DNA of 59,043 nucleotides from Alkalihalobacillus deserti (GTDB taxonomy: Bacteria > Bacillota > Bacilli > Bacillales > Bacillaceae_D): contig NZ_JAJAFR010000021.1 in NCBI RefSeq assembly GCF_020734105.1, positions 1 through 59,043 of the forward strand, given 5' to 3'. Positions 17,263-26,393 of this stretch are shown here, piece by piece (positions within the stretch are counted from its first letter, which is position 1; every line of letters starts with the position of its first letter). Both the position numbers and the translations under genes were made by a program. The notes below the pieces were generated by a model, which had not been told where the DNA came from, searched no databases, and worked only from the letters and a program-made list of their open reading frames with translations.

Positions 17263-17340
17263 TTGACAGAGTAAGGTCATTAACCTTATAATGAAAGTGC
17301 TTACATTACTTAATAATATAATGACGTTATTAAACGTCAT
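17263..17340 (+). promoter_or_regulatory. Permease promoter and near-perfect PAA-regulon operator
   Basis: -35 TTGACA (17263-17268), 18-bp spacer, -10 TATAAT (17287-17292). The clearest copy of the motif, ATGACGT-TATTAA-ACGTCAT, lies at 17321-17340 with perfect 7-bp arms. About 260 nt of leader follow before the coding start, with a CCTGTGT/ACACAGG stem-loop near 17384-17413 and no recognised riboswitch. Confidence 0.65.
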
Positions 17341-17602
17341 ATAATTATTTGTTATATTGAGTTAAGATCTTCTGAAAATAGCCTGTGTCAAATCAGAACC
17401 AAAAAACACAGGACAGGTGAAGGAGTGGGATCGAAACGAAAGACTTATAGAACAGAAAACAATGAACTGGATAATATTGGATTGGTAAGTCGAGGAAAAT
17501 CACCCGCGATGAAAAATACTGAATATTCAGTTAAATGAAACGTGTATGACCGAAAGAACGAGCAATCTTTCCAAATGTACGGAAACTAAGGAGGTTAAAG
17601 TG

Positions 17603-18970
17603 ATGAGAAAAAAGAGGGAGTATGGTGAAATCCAACCAGGTATTAAGTGGGGACCTTTTACGTTACGAATTCCTGGAGTTCATGTTGGTATAACTCCGAG
17701 TCAACACATCCAAGGGGGATTATTACTTTTGGCTACTGGTGGAGCGACCACTCCGTTAGTAATGCATTATTTCGATGTATCATTTGACATTGCGTGGACG
17801 GTCTTGCTCGTCATGTTTTTCTGGATACTGCTCCAAAATGTGTTGTTCGGCGATGTGTATGCAGGTGGTGGCATATCAGCAGCACTTCCACTAACCATCG
17901 TATTTTTAAATGGTTTTACCCCTGGTACAGAATCGATCCATGCAATGATGGCGGTTACATTTGTTGTTGTTGTGTTATTCTTATTTTTCGGCGTAACAAA
18001 GCTGGGGGAACGGTTCAATGATATTGTACCTGGAACGCTCAAAGCCGGGATCATTATGGGAGCTGCGATAGCTGCGCTTCAGTCTGAACTAGAGCGTCTT
18101 CCGTCAATGCCTATTACCTTGATCACGGCGTGGGTTATTGTTTTAGTGTTAATGTTTTCTATCCCATTTTCTAAATTACCCAATTCAGCTCTTAAAATGT
18201 TTGTCGGAGCAAATGCATTACTTATTTCATTCCTAATCGCAGGGATAGTTGGAATGATTTCAGGTGAAATAAAATTTAGTTTCGAATGGGGATTTTTTAT
18301 ACCACAGATTGGTCAGTCTTTATCTACACTTGCACCTTGGTCGGTTGGCTTACCTTCTTGGAGTATGATTATAGCTGCACTCCCACTTGGGCTAATGATT
18401 TATATACTAGCGTTTGGGGATTTATTAGTTGCTGGTACGCTTCTAGAAGGAGCAGATAAAAAAAGACCAGATGAAAAAATTGATATAAACACAACACGAA
18501 GTCATTATGTTTTGGCAATTAGAAACTTTATACAGTTGATCACGGCTGGCCCGCTTGTTATGTTACACGGCCCGATCTGGACCGGGGTTCAAGTTTTCAT
18601 AATTGAGCGTTATAAAAAAGGACGAGTAGTGATGGATTCGATCTTTACCGGAACCATTAATTTCTACATTGCTGCGATTCCGTTAGGGTTGTTATTACCA
18701 GTCGTTGCGATTATTATGCCTCTTTTTCCTGTCGCACTGTCAGTTACAATATTACTTACGGGCTTTGCTTGTGCTTATGTTGCGATGTCCATGGTAACTA
18801 CGAATATTTCCCGCGGGCTCGTTATTACGATTGGATTGCTTACGGCAGTCCAAGGGCCTGCTTGGGGGATTGGTGCAGGTCTTGTTCTCTATCTGATATT
18901 AATCGGAAAAGAAGGGGAAAAAAAGGCTGAAGAAACTGAACAAGTAAAGATTTCTCAGAAAGCAGGATAA
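17603..18970 (+). CDS. Xanthine/uracil-type (NCS2-like) permease
   Basis: A 455-aa protein with about 12 hydrophobic segments. Gly-rich motifs such as [20 protein letters not shown] and the helix [20 protein letters not shown] resemble NCS2/SulP-fold carriers. The substrate is not determinable from sequence. The operator upstream and its place at the end of the paa island suggest an aromatic acid substrate rather than a nucleobase. AAGGAGG at 17588-17594 supports ATG 17603 (GTG 17600 is an alternative). The frame is open back to 17546 but without a ribosome site. Confidence 0.78.
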   Translation: MRKKREYGEIQPGIKWGPFTLRIPGVHVGITPSQHIQGGLLLLATGGATTPLVMHYFDVSFDIAWTVLLVMFFWILLQNVLFGDVYAGGGISAALPLTIVFLNGFTPGTESIHAMMAVTFVVVVLFLFFGVTKLGERFNDIVPGTLKAGIIMGAAIAALQSELERLPSMPITLITAWVIVLVLMFSIPFSKLPNSALKMFVGANALLISFLIAGIVGMISGEIKFSFEWGFFIPQIGQSLSTLAPWSVGLPSWSMIIAALPLGLMIYILAFGDLLVAGTLLEGADKKRPDEKIDINTTRSHYVLAIRNFIQLITAGPLVMLHGPIWTGVQVFIIERYKKGRVVMDSIFTGTINFYIAAIPLGLLLPVVAIIMPLFPVALSVTILLTGFACAYVAMSMVTTNISRGLVITIGLLTAVQGPAWGIGAGLVLYLILIGKEGEKKAEETEQVKISQKAG

Positions 18971-19042
18971 ATAAGATAGGAAAAAAGGATCTACTAAAAC
19001 TAGGCTATCATCTAACCTAGATAAACCTTATGTGAATAGCAA

Positions 19043-19080
19043 GCTACCATATCTCCTATAGGGGAGTGGGTAGCCTTTTT
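19043..19080 (+). terminator. Permease terminator
   Basis: GCTACC (19043-19048) pairs with GGTAGC (19069-19074), with an inner CTCC/GGAG pairing and a five-T tail. Confidence 0.8.
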
Positions 19081-19191
19081 ATATTAAGCAAAACGTAATT
19101 AATAACACATTATGTTGCTTTTTTCTGTCTGCATGTAAAATACACCCGTTCGAAAAGTAGAAAGGGAGTTGATAATAGAGCAATCTTCTAG

Positions 19192-19576
19192 CGCGATTCA
19201 TGAATAAGAGATTGATAATCCTCTTCAATAGTACTATTATCAAGTTTTATTTTCTTTAATTCACGCTCAAGTTTTTGATTTCGAAGTTGTAATTCTCTAA
19301 TTTCATTTTTAAAATCATCATTTTCACGTTGGAAGTACAGGTGTTTGTACACTTGTTTGATTCATTGTTTGCAAGGATTGAACAACTGACTCTAAAGACA
19401 TCTCGGTATCTAGTGATTGTCCACTTAGTTCCGCAGGCGGTTGAGGCTGCCACAGAGGTCTCATTTGAGAATAATTTGAGAAAGGAAATGCCCTTTTCTT
19501 CTTTACGCTCTTTCTTTGAATCCACAATTTGTTTCATATAACTAATTCTGAACAAGAACATTCCATCTAAACCCAC
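19192..19576 (-). pseudogene. Degraded coiled-coil protein, minus strand
   Basis: Two overlapping minus frames together read like one protein. One holds MKQIVDSKKERKEEKGISF. The other holds SNYSQMRPLWQPQPPAELSG and SLESVVQSLQTMNQTSVQ. A third frame at the 3' end holds FKNEIRELQLRNQKLERELK, ending at the stop near 19194. The last part is a clear heptad coiled coil. At least two frameshifts are needed to join the pieces. Family not recognised; a regulator with a C-terminal coiled coil is one possibility. Confidence 0.45.
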
Positions 19577-19689
19577 AAGCTGCAGATGTTTAATTCATCT
19601 CCTACTTTATCGAACGCGTGAAGTTGAGTACTACCTTCTCAGTTTGGAGATAAACATTTTATAAGTATGATGTTAATTCGTTAAACGAA

Positions 19690-19838
19690 TGTGGGGAAAA
19701 TCGATCCTGATATAGAGAAACAGCGCGAAATGGAAATCGACCAAATCATAGCCCCTTTTGTTAAACTAATTCTTCATAATCCACATTATTTAGGTGACTT
19801 AGCTCAGGGAGGTAGTACAACAAAAAAGTGTAACTGAT
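19690..19838 (+). pseudogene. Unrecognised coding remnant
   Basis: A frame reading IDPDIEKQREMEIDQIIAPF then VKLILHNPHYLGDLAQGGST is protein-like in composition but has no start codon with a ribosome site. It ends at a TGA near 19836. It lies among other decayed genes and is probably the tail of a lost gene; no family is assigned. Confidence 0.3.
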
Positions 19839-19961
19839 AAAGCAAGGGAGGTTAATAATCTACAAAATTATATTGTAGTGCCTATCGATGCTTACGGATA
19901 ACCTCAGCTAATTCTTGCTTTCGAAAGTCTGGGATCATAACTGTTGTAACGCGCTGCTTTA

Positions 19962-20160
19962 TTATGGTTACTGTTCTTTTTTTTACTACCTTTTTTTATT
20001 ATCTGCCTACCGCTGTATTAGCAGCCATTATAATAACAGTAATATATAAATTAATAGATATTAAGGAAATGAGGAGACTCTTTAAAGTTAACTCATTTAA
20101 AGGTTGGATTTGGGTAGCGACATTCTTTGTTACATTATTTAGCAGGTAATTAATGGGGTA
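19962..20160 (+). pseudogene. SulP-family anion transporter fragment
   Basis: The translation contains FFYYLPTAVLAAIIITVIYK then LIDIKEMRRLFKVNSFKGWI, the conserved late membrane region of SulP carriers (YLPxAvLaAiIi..gLiD..e...l.k). The N-terminal membrane core and the STAS domain are missing, and the frame closes soon after. A remnant only. Confidence 0.7.
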
Positions 20161-20211
20161 TAAATCTTTCAAAATTTTTCATAAGTATCCCATTTCTCGA
20201 TGTTTTGGTGA

Positions 20212-20586
20212 CCTGAGAAATTTTAAATATAATTGGAACCATTGCATTTGCGATAAGTGGAGCCATTGTCGCAGTGGAAGAAGAATATGATATTTTAGGA
20301 ATTTATATACTTGGGCTTGTTACAGCGTTTGGCGGTGGTGCCATACGTAACGTTTTAATCGGCGTGACTATTTCCGCTCTTTGGGAACAGGACTCGTTAT
20401 TTTTGACTGCACTAGTTGACAGCGGGCTTAATTGTCGGTCTAGGAATTGCAAATGACCCGATTGAGCTATATTTATTATTTATCATGGTTGTTGTTCTTA
20501 GAATGTGTACCGCGTACTTCAATTGGAAAATACCATACCGTTCATTAGTTGAAAACAATTCTAAAACAAGGAAGATGGACTCCTAA
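20212..20586 (+). pseudogene. TRIC-family (UPF0126/YvgT-like) membrane protein, disrupted
   Basis: The start region ACCTGAGAAATTTT would read T-W-E-I-L if its TGA were TGG. It continues IIGTIAFAISGAIVAVEEEY, then LGLVTAFGGGAIRNVLIGV, the first TRIC repeat. Near 20410-20440 it jumps in another frame to SGLIVGLGIANDPIELYLLF and a C-terminal tail ending at 20584-20586. About half of the usual 200 aa, covering the second GGG repeat, is missing, so there is both a nonsense change and a deletion. Confidence 0.75.
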
Positions 20587-20721
20587 ACTTGCTAAAGCTT
20601 CCATAACCTTAAGAGGAAGAAATGCAGGATACTTTTTCAGTGATCTCGAACATTAAATTTGAGTACACCAAAAATTAACCGAACGAGAGGTAGACAAGCT
20701 CTTTACTCATCTGTTGTCATT

Positions 20722-20762
20722 AGATGAAATGGAGATGAAATGGAGATGAAATGGAGATGGAA
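20722..20762 (+). repeat. 11-bp tandem repeat
   Basis: The unit AGATGAAATGG occurs three times exactly (20722-20754), followed by a partial fourth copy. As 11 is not a multiple of 3, each added copy shifts the frame of any gene reading through. The short frame beyond it (to 20948) has an acidic tail of unknown family. Confidence 0.8.
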
Positions 20763-21164
20763 TCAGAGATGGAACAAATGATGGAGCGGATAGCTCCTTA
20801 TATGGGAATTGAGGATACGACAGAGTTAAGTGCCGAACAAGATGAGGCAACGTTTTCAGATGTATCAACGACTTTTCAATTAAGCGAGTCGTTTTACTTA
20901 TCAGACAACCCTAGCTTCTTGATCTACAATGGGACGGACGCCTTTTGATTCAATAAACTTCGTGTCTTCTTTTTTGTCTTTAAAATTATAGAAATCCAGA
21001 TTTCGGGATGTGTTTTTCAATGGTCTCGCACAGTCCATTGCCCCTCACCTATTCTATAGTTGAAAAATTTTTATATAGCATATTATTAAGGTAAAATAAC
21101 ATTGAGATCTTATCACTTTCTTTTTTTCTATTATATGGACAAAAACATTAAAGGTGGCATTGTG

Positions 21165-22991
21165 ATGGATAATAACTATCAATATAAGCTAGAAGAAATG
21201 ATTAGAAAAAAGAATAAAGAAATAGATTTATTAATGGAAGGGATCCGTTCCATCACATCATCACTGGATAAAGAATATGTTCTAACCCAGATTATTAAGA
21301 ATGCACTTACTGTAATCCCAAATGGAGAAACTGGATTTTTAATGTTGTATGATCCATCAATTGATCGTCTTATTCCTAGAACAGTCATTGGATTTAATGA
21401 TAATATTAAAAATTTCAAGACAAAAATAGGAGAGGGTATAACAGGGAAAGTATTTGAGGATGGGAAAGCAAGAATTTACGACTCCAGTTCAAAAATTTAT
21501 GAAGAAATGGGTAATCTTTCAAATGAAAATTTTAAGATCCTACACGCATCATTAAGTAATAATATGCAAATAAAAACAGCTATAGGAGTACCTGTCTCGG
21601 TTAATAAAAAAAGAATAGGCGTTATGATCGTTCATCAATTCAATAATGAATGTAAACTAAGCTTGGATGATGTCAATCTATTGCAAGGCTTTGCTGATCA
21701 AGCGGCCATTGCGATTCAAAATGCAAGGCTGTATTCTGAAGTGAAGTCAAGGTTGCAGGAAATAACTGAATTAAGTGAACAACTACAGGAAAAAAACGAG
21801 TTTTTATTAAAGAGAAATAAAATACATGAAACATTAACTGAATTTTCCCTACAAAATCAGGGAGCAGAAAAAATTACAAATGAAATATCACGAATGATAA
21901 ATAGTCCAGTTTATTTTATGAGTTATCTAGAGAATAAATTTTATCCAATAAAAATAAGAAACAAGACTCCCTTAAGTATCGACGAATTAATGTTATTATC
22001 ATTTGACTATAAAAAACCTAAATATATAGATATAGTAGATGAAAAAGTGAATCAACGTTTTTATTTTTATCCTGTCATTAATGGTTCTATTTTTTTAGGT
22101 TGTTTTATTGTTTCGAGTAATCCTCCTTTAACGAAACTGGAAAAGATTACAATTGAGCAAGGAGCCTCGGTATTAGCTTTAGAACTAATTAGAAAGCAAA
22201 CATTAACCGAAATTCAATATAAAAAAACAGGAGAGTTTTTTTATGAAATCCTTGAAAATAAAGACGAGGATTATTTGCGACACAAAGGAAATGAATTTGG
22301 CCTGAATTTAACAGATTATTTATTTTGTGTCATTTTTCAAACTTCCCAACAAGAGGATGTTCAAAAACTCGATACCAAGATACATAGATTAATTTCAGTC
22401 ATAAGAAAAATTATGTTTAACGTAAATTTTGTTATTTATGCAACGAATAATAAAGTAATTTTACTCGTATCGATAAGTAATCTAGATACTCAAAAAGAAA
22501 TTTTGAATAGATTAGAAATGTTTGTTAAAGATTGGATAACAGTTGAGAAGTCTCCTTACAGCATAGGAATTGGTAATATATATAATGGAATAAGTAATAT
22601 AAAAAAAAGCTATAATGAAGCAGAGAAAGCTGTAAGTTACTTAGTCAATCATCAAAGAATAGGAATTATGCTCTATACTGATATAGGTCTAAATCGTCTA
22701 TTTTTAAATCAGGATTCTAAAGAAATTATGGTTTTTATAGAAGAAACTTTTGAGCCATTACGAAATGAATTTGGAAGTAGAAATGATCTAGAAAAAACAC
22801 TAGTTACTTATATTTCAACTAATAAGTCGATAAACTCTACTGCGGAACAACTTCATATTCACACCAATACTCTCTACCAACGGCTAAGAAAAATAGAGAA
22901 ATTATTGAATATTGATTTTAATAATCCTGAAGATACATTAAAAGTACAATTAGCTTGCCATATGATTGAAACATTTAATAAATCCGTTTAG
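21165..22991 (+). CDS. GAF-domain CdaR/PucR-type transcriptional activator
   Basis: A 608-aa cytoplasmic regulator. Residues about 20-185 form a GAF sensor (GETGFLMLYDPSIDRLIPRT, AIGVPVSVNKKRIGVMIVHQ), followed by a short coiled coil near 195-215. A CdaR GGDEF-like domain follows (YSIGIGNIYNGISNIKKSYN near 470), with the PucR C-terminal helix-turn-helix INSTAEQLHIHTNTLYQRLR near 570. The GTGATG at 21162-21167 follows AAAGGTGG, so ATG 21165 (or GTG 21162) is preferred over 21102. It is upstream of and co-oriented with the M20/permease genes and is their likely activator, sensing a small molecule through GAF. Confidence 0.85.
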   Translation: MDNNYQYKLEEMIRKKNKEIDLLMEGIRSITSSLDKEYVLTQIIKNALTVIPNGETGFLMLYDPSIDRLIPRTVIGFNDNIKNFKTKIGEGITGKVFEDGKARIYDSSSKIYEEMGNLSNENFKILHASLSNNMQIKTAIGVPVSVNKKRIGVMIVHQFNNECKLSLDDVNLLQGFADQAAIAIQNARLYSEVKSRLQEITELSEQLQEKNEFLLKRNKIHETLTEFSLQNQGAEKITNEISRMINSPVYFMSYLENKFYPIKIRNKTPLSIDELMLLSFDYKKPKYIDIVDEKVNQRFYFYPVINGSIFLGCFIVSSNPPLTKLEKITIEQGASVLALELIRKQTLTEIQYKKTGEFFYEILENKDEDYLRHKGNEFGLNLTDYLFCVIFQTSQQEDVQKLDTKIHRLISVIRKIMFNVNFVIYATNNKVILLVSISNLDTQKEILNRLEMFVKDWITVEKSPYSIGIGNIYNGISNIKKSYNEAEKAVSYLVNHQRIGIMLYTDIGLNRLFLNQDSKEIMVFIEETFEPLRNEFGSRNDLEKTLVTYISTNKSINSTAEQLHIHTNTLYQRLRKIEKLLNIDFNNPEDTLKVQLACHMIETFNKSV

Positions 22992-23038
22992 GTAAAGTTT
23001 CTATAAAAATCTCATAAGATTCCCCTAATATTCACCAC

Positions 23039-23070
23039 AAAGCAGATACGATTTTCATCTGCTTTTTTTA
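23039..23070 (+). terminator. Terminator after the GAF/PucR regulator
   Basis: AAAGCAGAT (23039-23047) pairs with ATCTGCTTT (23057-23065), followed by T residues. Confidence 0.85.
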
Positions 23071-23130
23071 TCGTCAGGAAATTATAGATTTTTTCATCTG
23101 TGGATAAGCACTTTGAATAATAAGAATAGG

Positions 23131-23292
23131 AATCTAGCTTCACCGCCCAGCGACTAGTGTGACTTCCCTCACCCTCCTTACGATAAGTAAACAATCGATT
23201 TGCTCTACAGCTCATCGTGTATCCTTATCTCCTACAGGCGAAAGACTTGCTCCCATACGTCGCTAAATGGGGCGCTTGCGCCTTTTGTCGCG
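23131..23292. repeat. Interspersed Bacillus-type intergenic repeat
   Basis: The segment begins TCTAGCTTCACCGCCCAGCG and ends GGCGCTTGCGCCTTTTGTCG. Inside, GATAAG and CTTATC arms flank a TTTGCTCTACAGCTCATCG core. Its composition and boundaries match the class of short non-coding repeats dispersed between genes in Bacillaceae, as I recall them. It lies between the regulator and its presumed targets. Copy number cannot be seen here. Confidence 0.5.
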
Positions 23293-23430
23293 TGCCATAA
23301 TGAGTGGTGATTCCACCATAAAATTAATAAGAAATATGGTTGAATGCACATTGTATAAATTTTCTGACACTTTATACTTATTACTATATATATTTTACAA
23401 AATTAATTTTGATAGTAAGGAGAGATTCTA

Positions 23431-24621
23431 GTGATTGAACATGTATTGTCTAAGTTTAAAGAGCTATATCCAGAATTAATAGATATTCGACGAGAATTAC
23501 ATATGTATCCAGAAGTAGGGTTCAAAGAGGTAAATACCCCTAAAAAAATAGCCGAGTATTTACGTAATTTAGATATTGAAGTTCAAACGGGTATTGGAGG
23601 AAATGGAGTTGTTGGAAGAATTCGAGGTGGTAAACCTGGAAAAGTAGTAGCACTTAGGGCAGATTTTGATGCACTTCCAATACAAGATGAGAAGGAAGTT
23701 GACTATCGATCTAAGATTCCAGGTGTAATGCATGCTTGTGGGCACGACCTTCATACTGCTGTATTACTAGGTGTTGCAAAAGTATTAAATGAGGTAAAAG
23801 ATGAGATTGAAGGAGATGTAGTTCTCATCCATCAATTTGCGGAGGAGATCATTCCAGGTGGGGCTAAGGCAATGATTGAGGCTGGTTGTCTAGACGGCGT
23901 CGATGTCATTTATGGAGCACATGTCATGTCTCACGAACCTTTTGGAAAAGTTGGTATTAGTGAAGGTTATATGATGGCTGCGGGCGATACATTTGAAATA
24001 GAGATATTTGGTAAAGGTGGACATGGGGGGATGCCTCATACAACTGTGGATGCTCTTCTTGCTGGATGCCAACTTGTGATGAGTTTACAACAAATTGTGT
24101 CAAGACGTATTGATCCTAATGAGTCAGCAGTTGTTTCTGTTTGTTCATTTAATTCGGGAGAAGCCTCAAATGTTATCTCCGATACTGCAAAAATAACAGG
24201 AACTGTACGAACTTTCGATGAAAACGTTAGAGATCAAGTAGAAAAAACAATTGAAACTCTTGTAAAAACAACGTGCGAGGGTGTAGGTGCGACATCATCT
24301 TATAAGTATACTAGGGGATATCCATCTCTTAAAAACGATTCAAATGAGACTAAAAGAATTGAAAGATTAGCTAAAAAAATTGTGGATGAGGATAAGGTAG
24401 TACACATCCCAAAGATTACTGGAATGGAAGACTTTTCCTATTATTTAAAAGAAGTACCCGGTACATTCGTTTTTGTAGGTGGGGGAAATCCTGAAATAAA
24501 TGCAATTTACCCACACCATCATCCGAAGTTTGATGTTGACGAGCGTGCCATAATAACGATTGGTCAACTTTTTATTTCAGCAGTATTTGATTATTTAAAC
24601 GGAACTAGTATTGATACGTAA
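23431..24621 (+). CDS. M20-family amidohydrolase (N-acyl amino acid/HipO type)
   Basis: A 396-aa zinc metallohydrolase. Metal ligands are in MHACGHDLHTAVLLG near residue 100, the catalytic glutamate is in QFAEEIIPGGAKAMIEAG near 138, and the later ligands in GAHVMSHEP near 167 and YPHHHPKFDVDE near 360. The GKGGHGGMPHTTVDAL motif is the dimerisation/lid domain. Relatives hydrolyse N-acyl amino acids, hippurate or indole-acetyl conjugates. A GTG start with AAGGAGAG site. It has no signal peptide, so the substrate must be imported, which fits the two membrane genes behind it. Confidence 0.88.
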   Translation: MIEHVLSKFKELYPELIDIRRELHMYPEVGFKEVNTPKKIAEYLRNLDIEVQTGIGGNGVVGRIRGGKPGKVVALRADFDALPIQDEKEVDYRSKIPGVMHACGHDLHTAVLLGVAKVLNEVKDEIEGDVVLIHQFAEEIIPGGAKAMIEAGCLDGVDVIYGAHVMSHEPFGKVGISEGYMMAAGDTFEIEIFGKGGHGGMPHTTVDALLAGCQLVMSLQQIVSRRIDPNESAVVSVCSFNSGEASNVISDTAKITGTVRTFDENVRDQVEKTIETLVKTTCEGVGATSSYKYTRGYPSLKNDSNETKRIERLAKKIVDEDKVVHIPKITGMEDFSYYLKEVPGTFVFVGGGNPEINAIYPHHHPKFDVDERAIITIGQLFISAVFDYLNGTSIDT

Positions 24622-24674
24622 TGTAACGATATCAACAAGAAATTAAGATAAATGATTCAAATAAAACGTGAAAA

Positions 24675-24698
24675 TGGTAGCGTTTTCAAATGCTACCA
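24675..24698 (+). other. Small hairpin between amidohydrolase and DUF5058 genes
   Basis: TGGTAGC (24675-24681) pairs with GCTACCA (24692-24698) with no T tract. A possible mRNA processing or stability element rather than a full terminator. Confidence 0.35.
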
Positions 24699-24721
24699 AA
24701 TATTATGAATGAGGTGAAAAA

Positions 24722-25417
24722 ATGGATTACTTAGAAATTGCAAACAGTCCGTATATGTGGCTTGCTGCAGCTAGTGCGGTATTGGTTGTATTTGTACAAG
24801 CCTTTATATTCGTAAAAAAATCGTTAGTGGTAGGAAAAGAAATTGGTTTATCGAATGTTCAGATGAAAAGTGCTATGAAAAGTAGTATGATTTCATCAAT
24901 TGGTCCATCAATTGTTATTTTATTTGGATTAATCTCCCTATTAGTAGCTATAGGGGGACCGATGGCCTGGATGAGGTTATCTTTTATAGGATCTCTGCCA
25001 TTCGAATTATTGGCTGCGGGGTTTGGAGCCGAAGCGATGGGTGTTAGTTTAGGTTCTGAGAATATGACAGGTACTGTATTTGCCAATTCTGTTTGGACAA
25101 TGGTATTAGGGTCTTTAGGGTGGATTGTTTTTACTGGACTATTTACACATAAAATGGAAAAAATGCAAACGTTTCTCACGGCCGGTAAAAAGGAACTTGT
25201 TCCAATCATATCTATATCTGCAATGATTGGAGCATTTGCTTATTTTAGTGCAGACCGAATTTTAAATATAGATAAGGGGACAATTGCTTTATTTATTGGA
25301 GCAATTACTATGCTTGCTTTAGCATGGACAGCTGATAAGAATAACATACAGTGGCTAAAAGAATGGGGATTAACAATTGCCATGTTTGCAGGTGCAATAA
25401 TAGCATTTTTAGTTTAA
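24722..25417 (+). CDS. DUF5058-family membrane protein, candidate permease subunit
   Basis: A 231-aa protein with about six hydrophobic segments. SSMISSIGPSIVILFGLISL and GFGAEAMGVSLGSENMTGTV are conserved-looking polar/glycine stretches within the membrane region. I recognise it as DUF5058-like. The GAGGTG ribosome site fits ATG 24722. With the next gene it forms a pair of membrane proteins immediately after a cytosolic M20 hydrolase, so a two-subunit transporter is the best guess; no direct evidence of function is in the sequence. Confidence 0.75.
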   Translation: MDYLEIANSPYMWLAAASAVLVVFVQAFIFVKKSLVVGKEIGLSNVQMKSAMKSSMISSIGPSIVILFGLISLLVAIGGPMAWMRLSFIGSLPFELLAAGFGAEAMGVSLGSENMTGTVFANSVWTMVLGSLGWIVFTGLFTHKMEKMQTFLTAGKKELVPIISISAMIGAFAYFSADRILNIDKGTIALFIGAITMLALAWTADKNNIQWLKEWGLTIAMFAGAIIAFLV

Positions 25418-25472
25418 TTTTGTAAAATCTGATGTGCTATTTTAAATTATATATAAACCGGAGGGAAGATAG

Positions 25473-26204
25473 ATGAATAACGCTAAGCGAGAATTACCTG
25501 TAGATTCAGAGAAAAATAATTATTTATATAAAGATGACTATATCCCTTTTATCGTAAAATGGGGAAGAATAACGTGCTTTTTAGGACTGATCTTATCATT
25601 TGCTCCTTTATTTGTTTTAACATTTATTTATGGCTTAATCCCTGATGCATCAAGTATACTTACTGGTTTTATTGCAATAGCGGGAGTTGCTGCTGTTCTA
25701 TGGATTATTGAACCTATATCATATTATCCAATTTTAGGGATACCGGGAACCTACATGTCTTTTCTTTCTGGAAATATCGCGAACCTTCGCTTGCCTTGTG
25801 CTACGGCAGCACAAAAAGCTGCAGATGTTGAGCCTGGAACTGAAAAGGGGGCTATTATATCTACGTTAGGGATCGCAGTTTCAATTATTGTAAACGTTTT
25901 AATATTGACACTCGGAGTACTGCTAGGTTCATCGTTACTTGCAAGTTTACCAGATGGAGTGAAAGAAATGTTTAACTATATTCTTCCTGCATTATTTGGT
26001 GCGATATTTGGCCAATTTGCAATTTCTCAGCCCAAAATAGGTATATTTGCTATAACCGTAGCGCTAATCATGGCTTGGTTGATGAAAAGTGGCCATTTAA
26101 GTTTTTTACCAGGCCATCCTTCATATGCTGTAATCATTACTTCAATATTCGGTACGATCATGTTTGGAAAATTTCTTTATAATAAAGGTATTATAGGGAA
26201 ATAA
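25473..26204 (+). CDS. Multi-pass membrane protein, partner of the DUF5058 protein
   Basis: A 243-aa protein with a soluble N-terminus of about 25 residues, then about six to seven membrane helices. Notable segments: PISYYPILGIPGTYMSFLSG, NLRLPCATAAQKAADVEPGT and LPALFGAIFGQFAISQPKIG. The first two look like re-entrant or substrate-site stretches. A GGAGGGAAG ribosome site precedes the ATG, 55 bp after the DUF5058 stop. Family not recognised by name; transport as a heteromer is inferred from gene order. Confidence 0.7.
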   Translation: MNNAKRELPVDSEKNNYLYKDDYIPFIVKWGRITCFLGLILSFAPLFVLTFIYGLIPDASSILTGFIAIAGVAAVLWIIEPISYYPILGIPGTYMSFLSGNIANLRLPCATAAQKAADVEPGTEKGAIISTLGIAVSIIVNVLILTLGVLLGSSLLASLPDGVKEMFNYILPALFGAIFGQFAISQPKIGIFAITVALIMAWLMKSGHLSFLPGHPSYAVIITSIFGTIMFGKFLYNKGIIGK

Positions 26205-26238
26205 AGAATGTAGAAAAAATGGGACAGGGAAAAACCCT

Positions 26239-26275
26239 TGGGACAAAGGGAACTGGTTCCTTGTCCCTTGTCCAT
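26239..26275 (+). repeat. GGGACA-type palindromic repeat, possible terminator
   Basis: The arms GGGACAAAGGGAAC and GTTCCTTGTCCC form a strong hairpin. It lies 35 bp after the last membrane gene and probably ends the transcript; the palindrome resembles dispersed Bacillus intergenic elements. Confidence 0.6.
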
Positions 26276-26338
26276 AATATGTAAGCACCACAATAAACAA
26301 AGCTAGGAATATCCGCAACCTCCTAACATGCCAATTGA

Positions 26339-26386
26339 TATTGGTGCCTGACCCCAAGCGCATTACCGTAACGGGTCAGGTACCCA
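26339..26386. repeat. GGTGCCTGACCCC-type interspersed inverted repeat
   Basis: GGTGCCTGACCC and GGGTCAGGTACC face each other across about 20 bp. The GGTGCCTGACCCC core is, to my knowledge, a recurrent intergenic sequence in Bacillus genomes. Here it abuts the truncated helicase fragment and may mark the breakpoint. Confidence 0.55.
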
Positions 26387-26393
26387 TCTGTGA

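Noticed and set aside
20722..20762. Possible CRISPR-like array
   Set aside because: Units are 11 bp and contiguous without spacers. No CRISPR array or cas gene was found anywhere in the window.
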